Assembly (NCBI GenBank): GCA_036745275.1
Contig: DAIOGK010000025.1
Span: 1 to 48,175 of the forward strand
From: JAIUNP01 sp020161975
GTDB lineage: Bacteria; Pseudomonadota; Alphaproteobacteria; Rhizobiales; Beijerinckiaceae
Reading direction: 5' to 3'
DNA: 48,175 nucleotides
Part shown: positions 40,968 through 48,175 of the stretch, in pieces
How the letters are laid out: the number at the start of each line of letters is the position of its first letter
How positions within the stretch are numbered: position 1 is the first letter of the stretch
The notes under the pieces: model-generated
Told to the model about the DNA's origin: nothing
Databases searched by the model: none
Seen by the model: only the letters and a program-made list of their open reading frames with translations
Position numbers and translations under genes: made by a program

Positions 40968-43226
40968 ATGCCTGATCTTCTCCTTGAACTCTTTTCCGAA
41001 GAAATTCCCGCCCGGATGCAGGCGAAAGCCGCAGACGATCTGAAAAAACTCGTGACCGACGCGCTGGTCGCGCGCGGGCTGGTTTACGAGGGCGCAAAAG
41101 CCTTCGTCACGCCGCGCCGCCTTGCGCTCAACATTGTTGGCCTGCCGGTGCGCGGCCAGGATGTGCGCGAGGAAAAGAAAGGCCCGCGCGTCGGCGCGCC
41201 CGAGGCGGCGGTGCAGGGCTTTCTGAAGAGTGCCGGGTTGGCCTCGCTTGATCAGGCAAAGATCGAGAGCGACCCGAAGAAGGGCGAGTTCTACGTTGCG
41301 GTGATCGAGAAGCCGGGGCAGGCGACCGTTGCTGCCCTGTCCGAGATTATTCCCGAGGTGATCCGCACTTTCCCCTGGCCAAAATCAATGCGCTGGGGGG
41401 CAGCCTCGGCGGAGCCGGGGTCGCTGCGATGGGTGCGTCCGCTCCATTCAATCATCGCACTGTTCGGCAGCGAGGGCGAGGAGCCGGAGGTGGTGCCGGT
41501 CGATATCGACGGCATCGTTGCTGGGGATACCACGCGGGGCCATCGCTTCCTTGCGCCTGGGCCGATCCGCGTGAAGCGCTTTGACGATTATGTGAAAAAG
41601 CTGGAAGCCGCCAAGGTCATCCTCGACCCCGAGCGTCGCCGCGATGTGATCCGCGAGGATGCACGGACGCTGGCCTTTGCGCAGGGGCTGGAGGTGATCG
41701 AGGATGAGGGGCTTCTCAATGAGGTGGCCGGCCTCGTGGAGTGGCCGGTGGTGCTGATGGGCGCCTTCGAACCTGAGTTTCTCGATGTTCCTGCCGAGGC
41801 GATCCGCGCCACCATCCGCGCCAACCAGAAGTGCTTCGTGCTGAAGGACGGCACGACCGGCAAGCTGGCGCCGCGCTTTCTCATCACTGCCAACATCGAG
41901 GCGAGCGACGGCGGTGATACGATCATCGCCGGCAATGGCCGCGTCATCCGCGCCCGCCTCTCCGACGCCCGGTTCTTCTGGGAGACGGACAAGCGCGTGC
42001 GCCTCGACGAACGGCTGAAGAAGCTCGAAAGCGTAACCTTTCACGCCAGGCTCGGTACGCAGGCCGACCGCGTAACGCGCATCGTCTCGCTGGCGAAGGA
42101 ACTTGCGCCGATGGTGGGGGCGGATGTAGCGCTGGCCGCTCGCGCCGCCATGCTGGCAAAAGCCGATCTTTCGACCGAGATGGTCGGTGAATTCCCCGAA
42201 TTGCAGGGGTTGATGGGCCGCTACTACGCCGGTCTTCAGGGGGAAGATGCCCGTGTGGCCGCCGCCATCGAGGATCATTACAAGCCGCTCGGCCCGTCGG
42301 ACCGTGTGCCGTCCGATCCGGTGAGCATCGCCGTGGCGCTGGCCGACAAGCTGGACACGCTGATCGGCTTCTGGTCCATCGACGAAAAGCCGACCGGCTC
42401 GAAGGACCCCTATGCCCTGCGCCGCGCGGCGCTTGGCATCATCCGCATCATTCTCGACAACAACCTGCGTATTCCGCTGCACCAGATCGTGTCGCTGCGC
42501 CTCGTCACCAATGCCATGCGCGCCGAGCGTGGCCGGCAGACGGACAAGGCGCAAGGCACCATCGCGCGGCTTGAGGCGCTCGGTTCGGTTCGCGCCGTGC
42601 AGGGCGAGATTGCGGCGCTGGTGGGCCAGCGTCGGGAGGATCAGTCCGGCTTTGTCGGCGCGCTGGAATCGGGCGTGAATGCCGCCAACGCGCAAGCGAC
42701 GGACCTGATGGGCTTCTTTGCCGACCGCCTGAAGGTGCAGTTGCGCGAGCAGGGCGCGCGGCACGATCTCGTTGACGCCGTGCTGGCCCTGCCGGGGCAG
42801 GATGATCTTCTCATGGTGGTCCGCCGCGTGGACGCGCTCGGTGGCTTTCTCGACAGTGAGGACGGGCGCAATCTGCTCGCCGGCTATCGTCGCGCGGCCA
42901 ACATTCTCCGCGCCGAGGAGAAGAAGGACGGGGCCGGGGCCTTCGACGGTGCCGTGGAACCCGGCACCCTCAATGAACCGGAGGAGAAGGCGTTGCTGGC
43001 GGTCTTGTCCGTGGCCGAAGGCGACGTTCTGGCCACGATCCGGGCCGAGAATTTCGCTGGCGCGATGCGGGCAATGGCCGCGCTGCGTGGCCCGGTCGAT
43101 GCCTTTTTCGAGACGGTACTGGTCAACGCGCCCGAACCCGCCCTGCGGCTCAACCGTCTCAGGCTGCTGGCCGCCTTGCGGCATGTGACGCATCAGGTCG
43201 CGGATTTCTCCCGCGTCGGTGGCTGA
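40968..43226 (+). CDS. glyS: Glycyl-tRNA synthetase beta subunit
   Basis: Beta subunit, 752 residues, which binds and positions tRNA-Gly. It starts with MPDLLLELFSEEIPARMQ, the family opening, and contains FPWPKSMRWG, the TRGHRFLAPGP segment, KADLSTEMVGEFPELQGLMGRYYA and DKLDTLIGFWSIDEKPTGSKDPYALRR. The C-terminal third resembles an anticodon-binding domain. It is somewhat longer than the E. coli protein, as in other alphaproteobacteria. It converges on the CoA transferase gene with nine bases between stops. Confidence 0.97.
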   Translation: MPDLLLELFSEEIPARMQAKAADDLKKLVTDALVARGLVYEGAKAFVTPRRLALNIVGLPVRGQDVREEKKGPRVGAPEAAVQGFLKSAGLASLDQAKIESDPKKGEFYVAVIEKPGQATVAALSEIIPEVIRTFPWPKSMRWGAASAEPGSLRWVRPLHSIIALFGSEGEEPEVVPVDIDGIVAGDTTRGHRFLAPGPIRVKRFDDYVKKLEAAKVILDPERRRDVIREDARTLAFAQGLEVIEDEGLLNEVAGLVEWPVVLMGAFEPEFLDVPAEAIRATIRANQKCFVLKDGTTGKLAPRFLITANIEASDGGDTIIAGNGRVIRARLSDARFFWETDKRVRLDERLKKLESVTFHARLGTQADRVTRIVSLAKELAPMVGADVALAARAAMLAKADLSTEMVGEFPELQGLMGRYYAGLQGEDARVAAAIEDHYKPLGPSDRVPSDPVSIAVALADKLDTLIGFWSIDEKPTGSKDPYALRRAALGIIRIILDNNLRIPLHQIVSLRLVTNAMRAERGRQTDKAQGTIARLEALGSVRAVQGEIAALVGQRREDQSGFVGALESGVNAANAQATDLMGFFADRLKVQLREQGARHDLVDAVLALPGQDDLLMVVRRVDALGGFLDSEDGRNLLAGYRRAANILRAEEKKDGAGAFDGAVEPGTLNEPEEKALLAVLSVAEGDVLATIRAENFAGAMRAMAALRGPVDAFFETVLVNAPEPALRLNRLRLLAALRHVTHQVADFSRVGG

Positions 43227-43235
43227 GGCCAGGCC

Positions 43236-45230
43236 TCATTCCGACGCAAGATCCGCCCGCGCCTCGCGCTCCGTGCCGAAAAGGTGCGGGGCAACGCCGT
43301 GCCGGCTCAGCACCTCGCCCAGCTTCATGCGCATGAAGCCGTTGGTGGTGTAGCGCGAAACGCCTGAATAGAAGCGCGCCATCAGCCCGTGCACCATGTC
43401 GGAATAGGCGTCGAGCAGTTCAGGCGATATGTCGAAATTGTCATAGTTGACAATGGCATGGACGCGCTTTCCCACCGGAGTCAGCAGCGCCTCCACCGCC
43501 ATCCGGATGGCGTCGACATCCGCCATGCGCCGCACGGCAAGATGCTCGAAATTGATGAAAACGATCTCCTGCGCCGCATCGTAGGAAAAGCGCGAAGCGA
43601 GCGGCACGGCCAGCATGTCGGCGCGAAGGCCCATCGGCGCATCGGTGAAGATGCGCGCGTCCATCAACGCCGGATCGCGCGGGATCTGCGGTTTGAAGGC
43701 CATCAGCCTGAGGATGTCGCGCTCGATGTCGATGCCGGGCGCCACCTCGGCGAGTTCCAGCCCCTCGTGATGCAGGCGAAACACACAGCGTTCGGTGACA
43801 TAGAGCACCGGTTGGCCGGCCTCCCGCGCGGCTTTTCCCGAGAAGGTCAGATGCTCGACCGCCTCGACGAATTTGATCCCGGTCGCCTCGGTCACGATCT
43901 TCAGCCGCCCGTCGCCCGCTGTGATGGCGAGCTTGCCGGCAGTGAAACTGCCGACGAAGACGACCTTTTTCGCCTTCTGGGAAATGTTGATGAAGCCGCC
44001 GGCCCCGGCCAGCTTCGGCCCGAATTTCGAGACGTTGAGATTGCCGGCCCGGTCCACCTGCGCAAGACCGAGAAAGGCAATGTCGAGCCCGCCGCCATCG
44101 TAGAAGTCGAACTGGTAGGGTTGGTCGATGATCGCCTGCGTGTTTGAGGCGGCGCCGAAATTGAGCCCGATGGCCGGAATGCCGCCGATCACGCCGGGTT
44201 CGGCGGTCATGGTCACAAGGTCGATGACCTTTTCCTCATTGGCGATGGCCGCCACCCCGTCCGGCATCCCGATGCCGAGATTGACGACGCTGTTGGGGGC
44301 AAGTTCAAACGCCGCGCGACGGGCCACGATCTTGCGCTCCGTCATCGGCATGGCCGGCAGACTGTCCGCTTGCACCCGGATTTCGCCGGAAAACGCCGGA
44401 TTGTACGGGGTCGCAAAGGTCTGCCAGTGATTTTCAGGCCGAGCGACGACGACACAATCCACGAGCACGCCGGGAATTTTCACCTGCCGCGGATTGAGCG
44501 AGCCTGATTCGGCCACCCGTTCCACCTGCGCGATGACGATGCCGCCGGAATTGCGCGCCGCCATGGCAATCGCCAGCGCTTCCAGCGTCAAAGCCTCCTT
44601 CTCCATGGTCAGGTTGCCGTCGGGGTCCGCCGTGGTTGCGCGGATGATGCCGACATGGATCGGGAAGGTTTTGTAGGCGAGGCACTCCTTGCCACCGATG
44701 CGGACCCGCTCGACAAGGTCTTCGGTGGTGCGGGCATTGAGCTTGCCGCCGCCATTGAGTGGATCGACGAATGTGTGCATCCCCACGGTCGTCAGATGCG
44801 CCGGCCGATGCGCCGCGATGTCGCGGAAAAGGTGGGTGATCACCCCTTGCGGCAGATTGTAGGCCTCGATCTGGTTGGCAATCGCCAACTGTTGCAGCGT
44901 CGGCACGAGGCCCCAGTGCCCGCCGACGACCCGCTTGACCATGCCGGCATGGCCGAAGTGGTTGAGGCCCTTCGTCTTGCCATCGCCCTGGCCCGCCGCA
45001 TAGACCAGCGTGAGGTTGCCCGGCGACCCTGTTGCCTGCGGATCATCCCCGCGCGAGGCGAGAAAGCGCTCTTCCAGCGCAATCGCGATTTCCTCGGCAA
45101 AGCCGATGCCGACAAAGCCCCCCGTAGCGACCGTATCGCCATCGCGGATCAGCCGCACGGCCTCGGCGGCGCTGACGACCTTTCCCTTGCGGGCATTACG
45201 CACGAGGGGCAGGGACGGATGCGTCGGCAC
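43236..45230 (-). CDS. Acyl-CoA:acetate/3-ketoacid CoA transferase (fused A and B domains)
   Basis: Family I CoA transferase of 664 residues with both half-subunits in one chain: N-terminal VSAAEAVRLIRDGDTVATGGFVGIGFAEE and a second half from about residue 300 with NLGIGMPDGVAAIANEE and LVTMTAEPGVIGGIPA, which supplies the probable catalytic glutamate (E in AEPG). This is the YdiF / propionate CoA-transferase layout. It may move CoA between acetyl- or succinyl-CoA and a short acid such as acrylate, propionate or 3-hydroxypropionate. GTG start at 45230, three bases after the acuI stop. Confidence 0.9.
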   Translation of the reverse strand: MPTHPSLPLVRNARKGKVVSAAEAVRLIRDGDTVATGGFVGIGFAEEIAIALEERFLASRGDDPQATGSPGNLTLVYAAGQGDGKTKGLNHFGHAGMVKRVVGGHWGLVPTLQQLAIANQIEAYNLPQGVITHLFRDIAAHRPAHLTTVGMHTFVDPLNGGGKLNARTTEDLVERVRIGGKECLAYKTFPIHVGIIRATTADPDGNLTMEKEALTLEALAIAMAARNSGGIVIAQVERVAESGSLNPRQVKIPGVLVDCVVVARPENHWQTFATPYNPAFSGEIRVQADSLPAMPMTERKIVARRAAFELAPNSVVNLGIGMPDGVAAIANEEKVIDLVTMTAEPGVIGGIPAIGLNFGAASNTQAIIDQPYQFDFYDGGGLDIAFLGLAQVDRAGNLNVSKFGPKLAGAGGFINISQKAKKVVFVGSFTAGKLAITAGDGRLKIVTEATGIKFVEAVEHLTFSGKAAREAGQPVLYVTERCVFRLHHEGLELAEVAPGIDIERDILRLMAFKPQIPRDPALMDARIFTDAPMGLRADMLAVPLASRFSYDAAQEIVFINFEHLAVRRMADVDAIRMAVEALLTPVGKRVHAIVNYDNFDISPELLDAYSDMVHGLMARFYSGVSRYTTNGFMRMKLGEVLSRHGVAPHLFGTEREARADLASE

Positions 45231-45233
45231 GGC

Positions 45234-46223
45234 TCAGCCGATCGCGACGATGGTTCGCCCGCGCACCTTGCCTTCGAGAATGGCACGCGCCGTGGGCATG
45301 ATCTCGTCAAAACCGATGGTGTGCGACAGCCCGTCGAGCAGCGTCATGTCAAGATCGCTCGTGATGCGGTTCCAGATGGCGACCCGTTTGGCATAGGGCG
45401 CGGTGACCGAATTGACGCCGAGCAGGGCAACGCCGCGCAGGATGAACGGCGCCACCGTCGTCGGCAGATCCATGCCCTGCGCGAGGCCGCAGGCGGCGAT
45501 CGCACCGTTCTCGCGCGTCATGGAAAGGACGTTGGCGAGCGTGAGCGACCCCACCGAATCAATGCCCGCCGCCCAGCGCTCCTTGCCGAGCGGGCGGCCC
45601 GGCGCAGACAGTTCGGCCCGGTCAATGATCTCCTTTGCGCCAAGGTGGGTGAGATATTCCGCTTCGCTCGTCCGGCCGGTGGAGGCGATGACATGCCAGC
45701 CGAGCCGCGCAAGGATTGACACGGCAACCGATCCGACACCGCCCGAAGCGCCGGTCACCAGAACCGGCCCGTCGGCGGGCGTCATGCCATGAGCTTCCAG
45801 CGCCATTACCGATTGCATGGCTGTGAAACCGGCGGTGCCGACGGCCATGGCCCGCGCTGCGGTCAGGCCTTTCGGCAGCGGCACCAGCCAGTCAGCCTTC
45901 ACCCGGGCCTTTTCGGCATAGCCGCCCGAATGCGTTTCACCGACGCCCCAGCCGGTCAGGATCACGGCATCGCCGGGCTTGTAGCGCGCATCGGTCGAAG
46001 TCTCGACCACGCCGGCAAAATCAATGCCCGGAATCAGCGGAAATTTGCGCACGACAGGGGATTTGCCGGTTATCGCCAGCCCGTCCTTGAAATTGACGGT
46101 GGAATGGCTGACCCGAACCGTCACCTCGCCGTCCATCAGGTCCGCATCGGTGATGCGCTTGTCCTCGCAGCGATAGCCCGCCTCGTCCTTGGTGACGACA
46201 AGTGCACGAAAATCCCCAGCCAT
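45234..46223 (-). CDS. acuI: AcuI/YhdH-family acrylyl-CoA reductase (MDR)
   Basis: NADPH-dependent medium-chain reductase without zinc ligands, 329 residues. The opening FRALVVTKDEAGYRCEDKRIT, the substrate-side VRVSHSTVNFKDGLAITGKSPVVR, and GTAGFTAMQSVMALEAHGM with the cofactor motif TGASGGVGSVAVSIL match YhdH/AcuI proteins. AcuI converts acryloyl-CoA to propionyl-CoA in DMSP, acrylate and 3-hydroxypropionate use; a general detoxifying role is also possible. Its neighbours (CoA transferase downstream, MFS upstream) support short-chain acid metabolism. Confidence 0.85.
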   Translation of the reverse strand: MAGDFRALVVTKDEAGYRCEDKRITDADLMDGEVTVRVSHSTVNFKDGLAITGKSPVVRKFPLIPGIDFAGVVETSTDARYKPGDAVILTGWGVGETHSGGYAEKARVKADWLVPLPKGLTAARAMAVGTAGFTAMQSVMALEAHGMTPADGPVLVTGASGGVGSVAVSILARLGWHVIASTGRTSEAEYLTHLGAKEIIDRAELSAPGRPLGKERWAAGIDSVGSLTLANVLSMTRENGAIAACGLAQGMDLPTTVAPFILRGVALLGVNSVTAPYAKRVAIWNRITSDLDMTLLDGLSHTIGFDEIMPTARAILEGKVRGRTIVAIG

Positions 46224-46289
46224 GATGCCTCCTTGATGCTGACGACAGGAAGCTAGATCAGTTGTGCGCGCTTGGCGAGAGGTCTCCGC

Positions 46290-47522
46290 TCAGGCCCGTG
46301 CAGCCGCCGGCCGGAGCGGCGGCGCCGCCTTTTCGACAATCGGCAGGTTCACCGCCGCCGAGGCAAAGCCAAGCGCAATCGAGGCGTACCAGAGCAGGTC
46401 GTAATTGCCCTGCGTCTCATAGAGGATACCGCCGATCCACACCCCGAGGAAGCCGCCCACCTGATGCGAAAAGAACACGAAGCCGTAGAGCATCGCCATG
46501 TTGGAAACGCCGAACATGGTCGCGACCAGCGACGAGGTGGCCGGCACCGTGGAGAGCCACAAGAGCCCGATGAAGGCGCCGAATGCGATGGCCGAGGCCG
46601 GCGTGACCGGCAACGAGATGAAGATGATGATCGCCACCGAGCGCAACGCATAGATGGCGGCCAGCACATAGCGGCGCGGCACCAGATTGACGAGATAGCC
46701 TGCCAGCAGCGAGCCGATGATGTTGAACAGGCCGATCGAGGCGACCACCCAGCCGCCGGTCGAAGGTTCAAGCCCGGCATCGCGCAGATAGGCCGGCAGA
46801 TGCACGGTGATGAAGGCGAGGTGGAAACCGCAGGTGAAAAAGCCGAGCACCAGCAGAATATAGCTGCGGTAGGCGAAGGCGTGGCTCAGCGTTTCCTTCA
46901 GTGTCGCGCGGGGCTCAGCATTGGCTGTGCCCGTGGCCGCAATCGGGGTGCGCAGGGCCAGAGTCAGCGGAATGGCGAGCAGGAGCAGCATGGCAAACAC
47001 CAGCAGGGTATTACGCCAGCCGACGTTCTGGATCAGCCCCACCGACAGCGGCGAGAACAGGAACTGGCCGAATGAGCCGAAAGCGGTGCCGAAGCCGAAG
47101 GCGATCCCGCGCCGCTCCGGCGGCAGAAGCTTGGTGAAGGCCGCCAGAACCATGTTGAACGAACAGCCCGACAGCGCAAGACCGAACAGCACGCCGGAGG
47201 TGACCGTAAAAACGGCCGGAGCGCTCGAAACGGTCATCAGCGCAAGGCCCGTGGCATGCAGCAGCAGCCCGGCAATCAGCACGCGCGAAATACCGAACCG
47301 GTCCGCAACCGCCCCGGCGAACGGCTGCCCGATGCCCCACATCAGGTTCTGGATGGCGATGGCGAAGCCGAAGGTATCGCGCCCCCAGCCATATTCCGTG
47401 ATGATCGGGATCTGGAAGAAGCCCATGCTGGCCCGCGGGCCAAAAGTGAGCATTGAAATGATGCAGCCACAAGCAATGATAACGGCGGGCGGCAGCGCAC
47501 GGGATGCGGATTGTTCGGTCAT
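46290..47522 (-). CDS. MFS transporter (OxlT/MCT-like)
   Basis: Twelve-helix major facilitator, 410 residues. The A-like motif lies between helices 2 and 3 (GAVADRFGISRVL), and the N-terminal SMLTFGPRASMGFFQIPIITEYGWGRDTFGFA is characteristic of the oxalate/monocarboxylate branch of MFS. The substrate is unknown; a short monocarboxylate would fit the two downstream genes. 66 bases lie between its stop and the acuI start, so the three genes are probably one unit. Confidence 0.87.
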   Translation of the reverse strand: MTEQSASRALPPAVIIACGCIISMLTFGPRASMGFFQIPIITEYGWGRDTFGFAIAIQNLMWGIGQPFAGAVADRFGISRVLIAGLLLHATGLALMTVSSAPAVFTVTSGVLFGLALSGCSFNMVLAAFTKLLPPERRGIAFGFGTAFGSFGQFLFSPLSVGLIQNVGWRNTLLVFAMLLLLAIPLTLALRTPIAATGTANAEPRATLKETLSHAFAYRSYILLVLGFFTCGFHLAFITVHLPAYLRDAGLEPSTGGWVVASIGLFNIIGSLLAGYLVNLVPRRYVLAAIYALRSVAIIIFISLPVTPASAIAFGAFIGLLWLSTVPATSSLVATMFGVSNMAMLYGFVFFSHQVGGFLGVWIGGILYETQGNYDLLWYASIALGFASAAVNLPIVEKAAPPLRPAAARA

Positions 47523-47670
47523 GTTGGTCCCTCAGCGCGCGACCATAGCGGGATCACGCGCGGGCGATAAGCCCACCCGGAGCACAGATGCCATGAAATT
47601 TCGTTATCTAACCAATCATATCGGTCCTGCATTTTCCCTCTAGCCAATCGTGGCGAACCGGACTATAATA

Positions 47671-47688
47671 ATTCTCAACTTGAGCATA
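47671..47688. promoter_or_regulatory. NadQ-like operator, distal copy
   Basis: ATTCTCAACTTGAGCATA contains the palindrome CTCAA-C-TTGAG. It is an exact inverted copy of the site at 47724-47741. Paired palindromes before nadA in alphaproteobacteria are the targets of the NAD-responsive repressor NadQ; the regulator call is by position and recalled motif. Confidence 0.65.
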
Positions 47689-47723
47689 AGAACGCGGTTT
47701 TCCGCCTTTTGTTTACACCCATA

Positions 47724-47741
47724 TATGCTCAAGTTGAGAAT
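47724..47741. promoter_or_regulatory. NadQ-like operator, proximal copy
   Basis: TATGCTCAAGTTGAGAAT, inverted copy of the distal site. It ends one base before the AGGAG ribosome-binding site of nadA (47743-47747), so binding would block both transcription and the start region. Centre-to-centre distance of the two sites is 53 bases. Confidence 0.65.
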
Positions 47742-47753
47742 AAGGAGAGTGAC

Positions 47754-48175
47754 ATGGACGCTGTCGTGACCACCGGAGCCGAGACCCGGACCGCCCAGAC
47801 CGTTGCTGGCGCCTCTGGCGGCCATGCCCGTCGCCATGACATCCTTCCGATGCCGGATCTGACATTCACGCCGGAAGTGGATGCGGAGACGCGTCATCTT
47901 TATGAGCGCGTGGCGCACATCATCCCGCCTGTGGAATGGCCGTTCCACGCGCCCTACGTCGCCGCGATCAACCGGCTGAAGAAGGTGCGCGATGCGGTGA
48001 TTCTCGCGCACAGCTACCAGACCCCCGAGATTTACAACTGCGTCGCCGACGTGGTTGGTGATTCGCTCCAGCTTGCCCGCCTTGCCACCAAGGTGCCCGC
48101 CAAGGTCATCATCCAGGGCGGCGTGCATTTCATGGCCGAGACCTCGAAGCTGCTGAACCCGGAAAAGACCGTGCT
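47754..48175 (+). CDS. nadA: Quinolinate synthase NadA (N-terminal part, cut by window edge)
   Basis: 140 codons are present. NadA is a [4Fe-4S] enzyme that condenses iminoaspartate (from NadB) with dihydroxyacetone phosphate to quinolinate in NAD synthesis. Recognised sequence: DAVILAHSYQTPEIYNCVADVVGDSLQLA (first cluster cysteine in YNCV) and GVHFMAETSKLLNPEKTV. The N-terminus is extended by about 30 residues before TFTPEVD. AAGGAGAGTGAC precedes the ATG. It is preceded by two NadQ-like operators and is probably the first gene of a nadABC operon lying beyond the window. Confidence 0.95.
   Translation, partial: MDAVVTTGAETRTAQTVAGASGGHARRHDILPMPDLTFTPEVDAETRHLYERVAHIIPPVEWPFHAPYVAAINRLKKVRDAVILAHSYQTPEIYNCVADVVGDSLQLARLATKVPAKVIIQGGVHFMAETSKLLNPEKTV

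Noticed and set aside
41448..43193. Antisense open frame of 581 codons opposite glyS
   Set aside because: glyS is a full-length recognised gene in the same interval; the antisense frame is a composition artefact.
1..48175. CRISPR arrays, tRNA or rRNA genes, insertion sequences, prophage genes
   Set aside because: I read the intergenic regions and found no regular spacer repeats, no cloverleaf sequences, no transposase or phage-like genes.

Overview
The window is a high-GC stretch of an alphaproteobacterial chromosome, most likely from the Hyphomicrobiales (Rhizobiales). The evidence is gene content and order: an aa3-type cox cluster in the order coxB-coxA-ctaB-coxF-ctaG-coxC-DUF983-surf1; an F0 ATP synthase operon atpI-atpB-atpE-b'-b separate from the F1 genes; a CcrM-type GANTC adenine methyltransferase beside rnhB; an smc / DsbA-like / dciA / mutY neighbourhood; an IalB-family protein; and a nadA promoter carrying paired NadQ-like operators. 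I cannot name a genus. Nearly all of it is core chromosome. I see no insertion sequence, prophage, integron, CRISPR array, tRNA or rRNA.

Layout. Bases 1-5982 (minus) hold the cytochrome c oxidase structural and assembly genes, cut off inside surf1 at the left edge. Bases 6361-7575 (plus) encode two exported proteins: an IalB-family protein and an unassigned lipoprotein. Bases 7593-12318 (plus) hold a promoter, a tandem glycine riboswitch and the glycine cleavage genes gcvT-gcvH-gcvPA-gcvPB, with the P protein split in two. A bidirectional terminator separates this from the minus-strand F0 operon (12434-14946), whose promoter is nearly consensus. Bases 15182-23070 hold smc, two tandem DsbA-like thiol oxidoreductases, dciA, mutY (plus) and ccrM. 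A 180-base block of about 19% GC then precedes rnhB. Bases 24083-31492 include a conserved membrane-anchored unknown, a PA0069-type radical SAM protein, uspA, an acyl-CoA synthetase, a pair of YeeE/YedE (sulfur) transporters and moaB. Bases 31494-37963 include a zinc metallopeptidase, a family-4 type uracil-DNA glycosylase, ETF:ubiquinone oxidoreductase, a TPR protein and ispE. Bases 38005-43226 include a polyprenyl diphosphate synthase, a TrmN6-like methyltransferase and glyQS. Bases 43236-47522 (minus) look like a three-gene catabolic cassette: an MFS transporter, an AcuI-like acrylyl-CoA reductase and a fused CoA transferase. The window ends inside nadA.

Functional themes are aerobic respiration (oxidase, ATP synthase, ETF-QO, quinone side-chain synthesis, MEP pathway), one-carbon metabolism under glycine control, DNA maintenance (SMC, DciA, MutY, UDG, RNase HII, CcrM) and CoA-thioester metabolism. 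I found no clearly new multi-gene system. The most interesting material is regulatory or architectural: the AT-rich block and palindromic repeats at ccrM, a perfect operator on the -10 of the ETF-QO gene, the paired nadA operators about five helical turns apart, the YeeE pair with a possible persulfide-responsive site, and the MFS/AcuI/CoA-transferase cassette.
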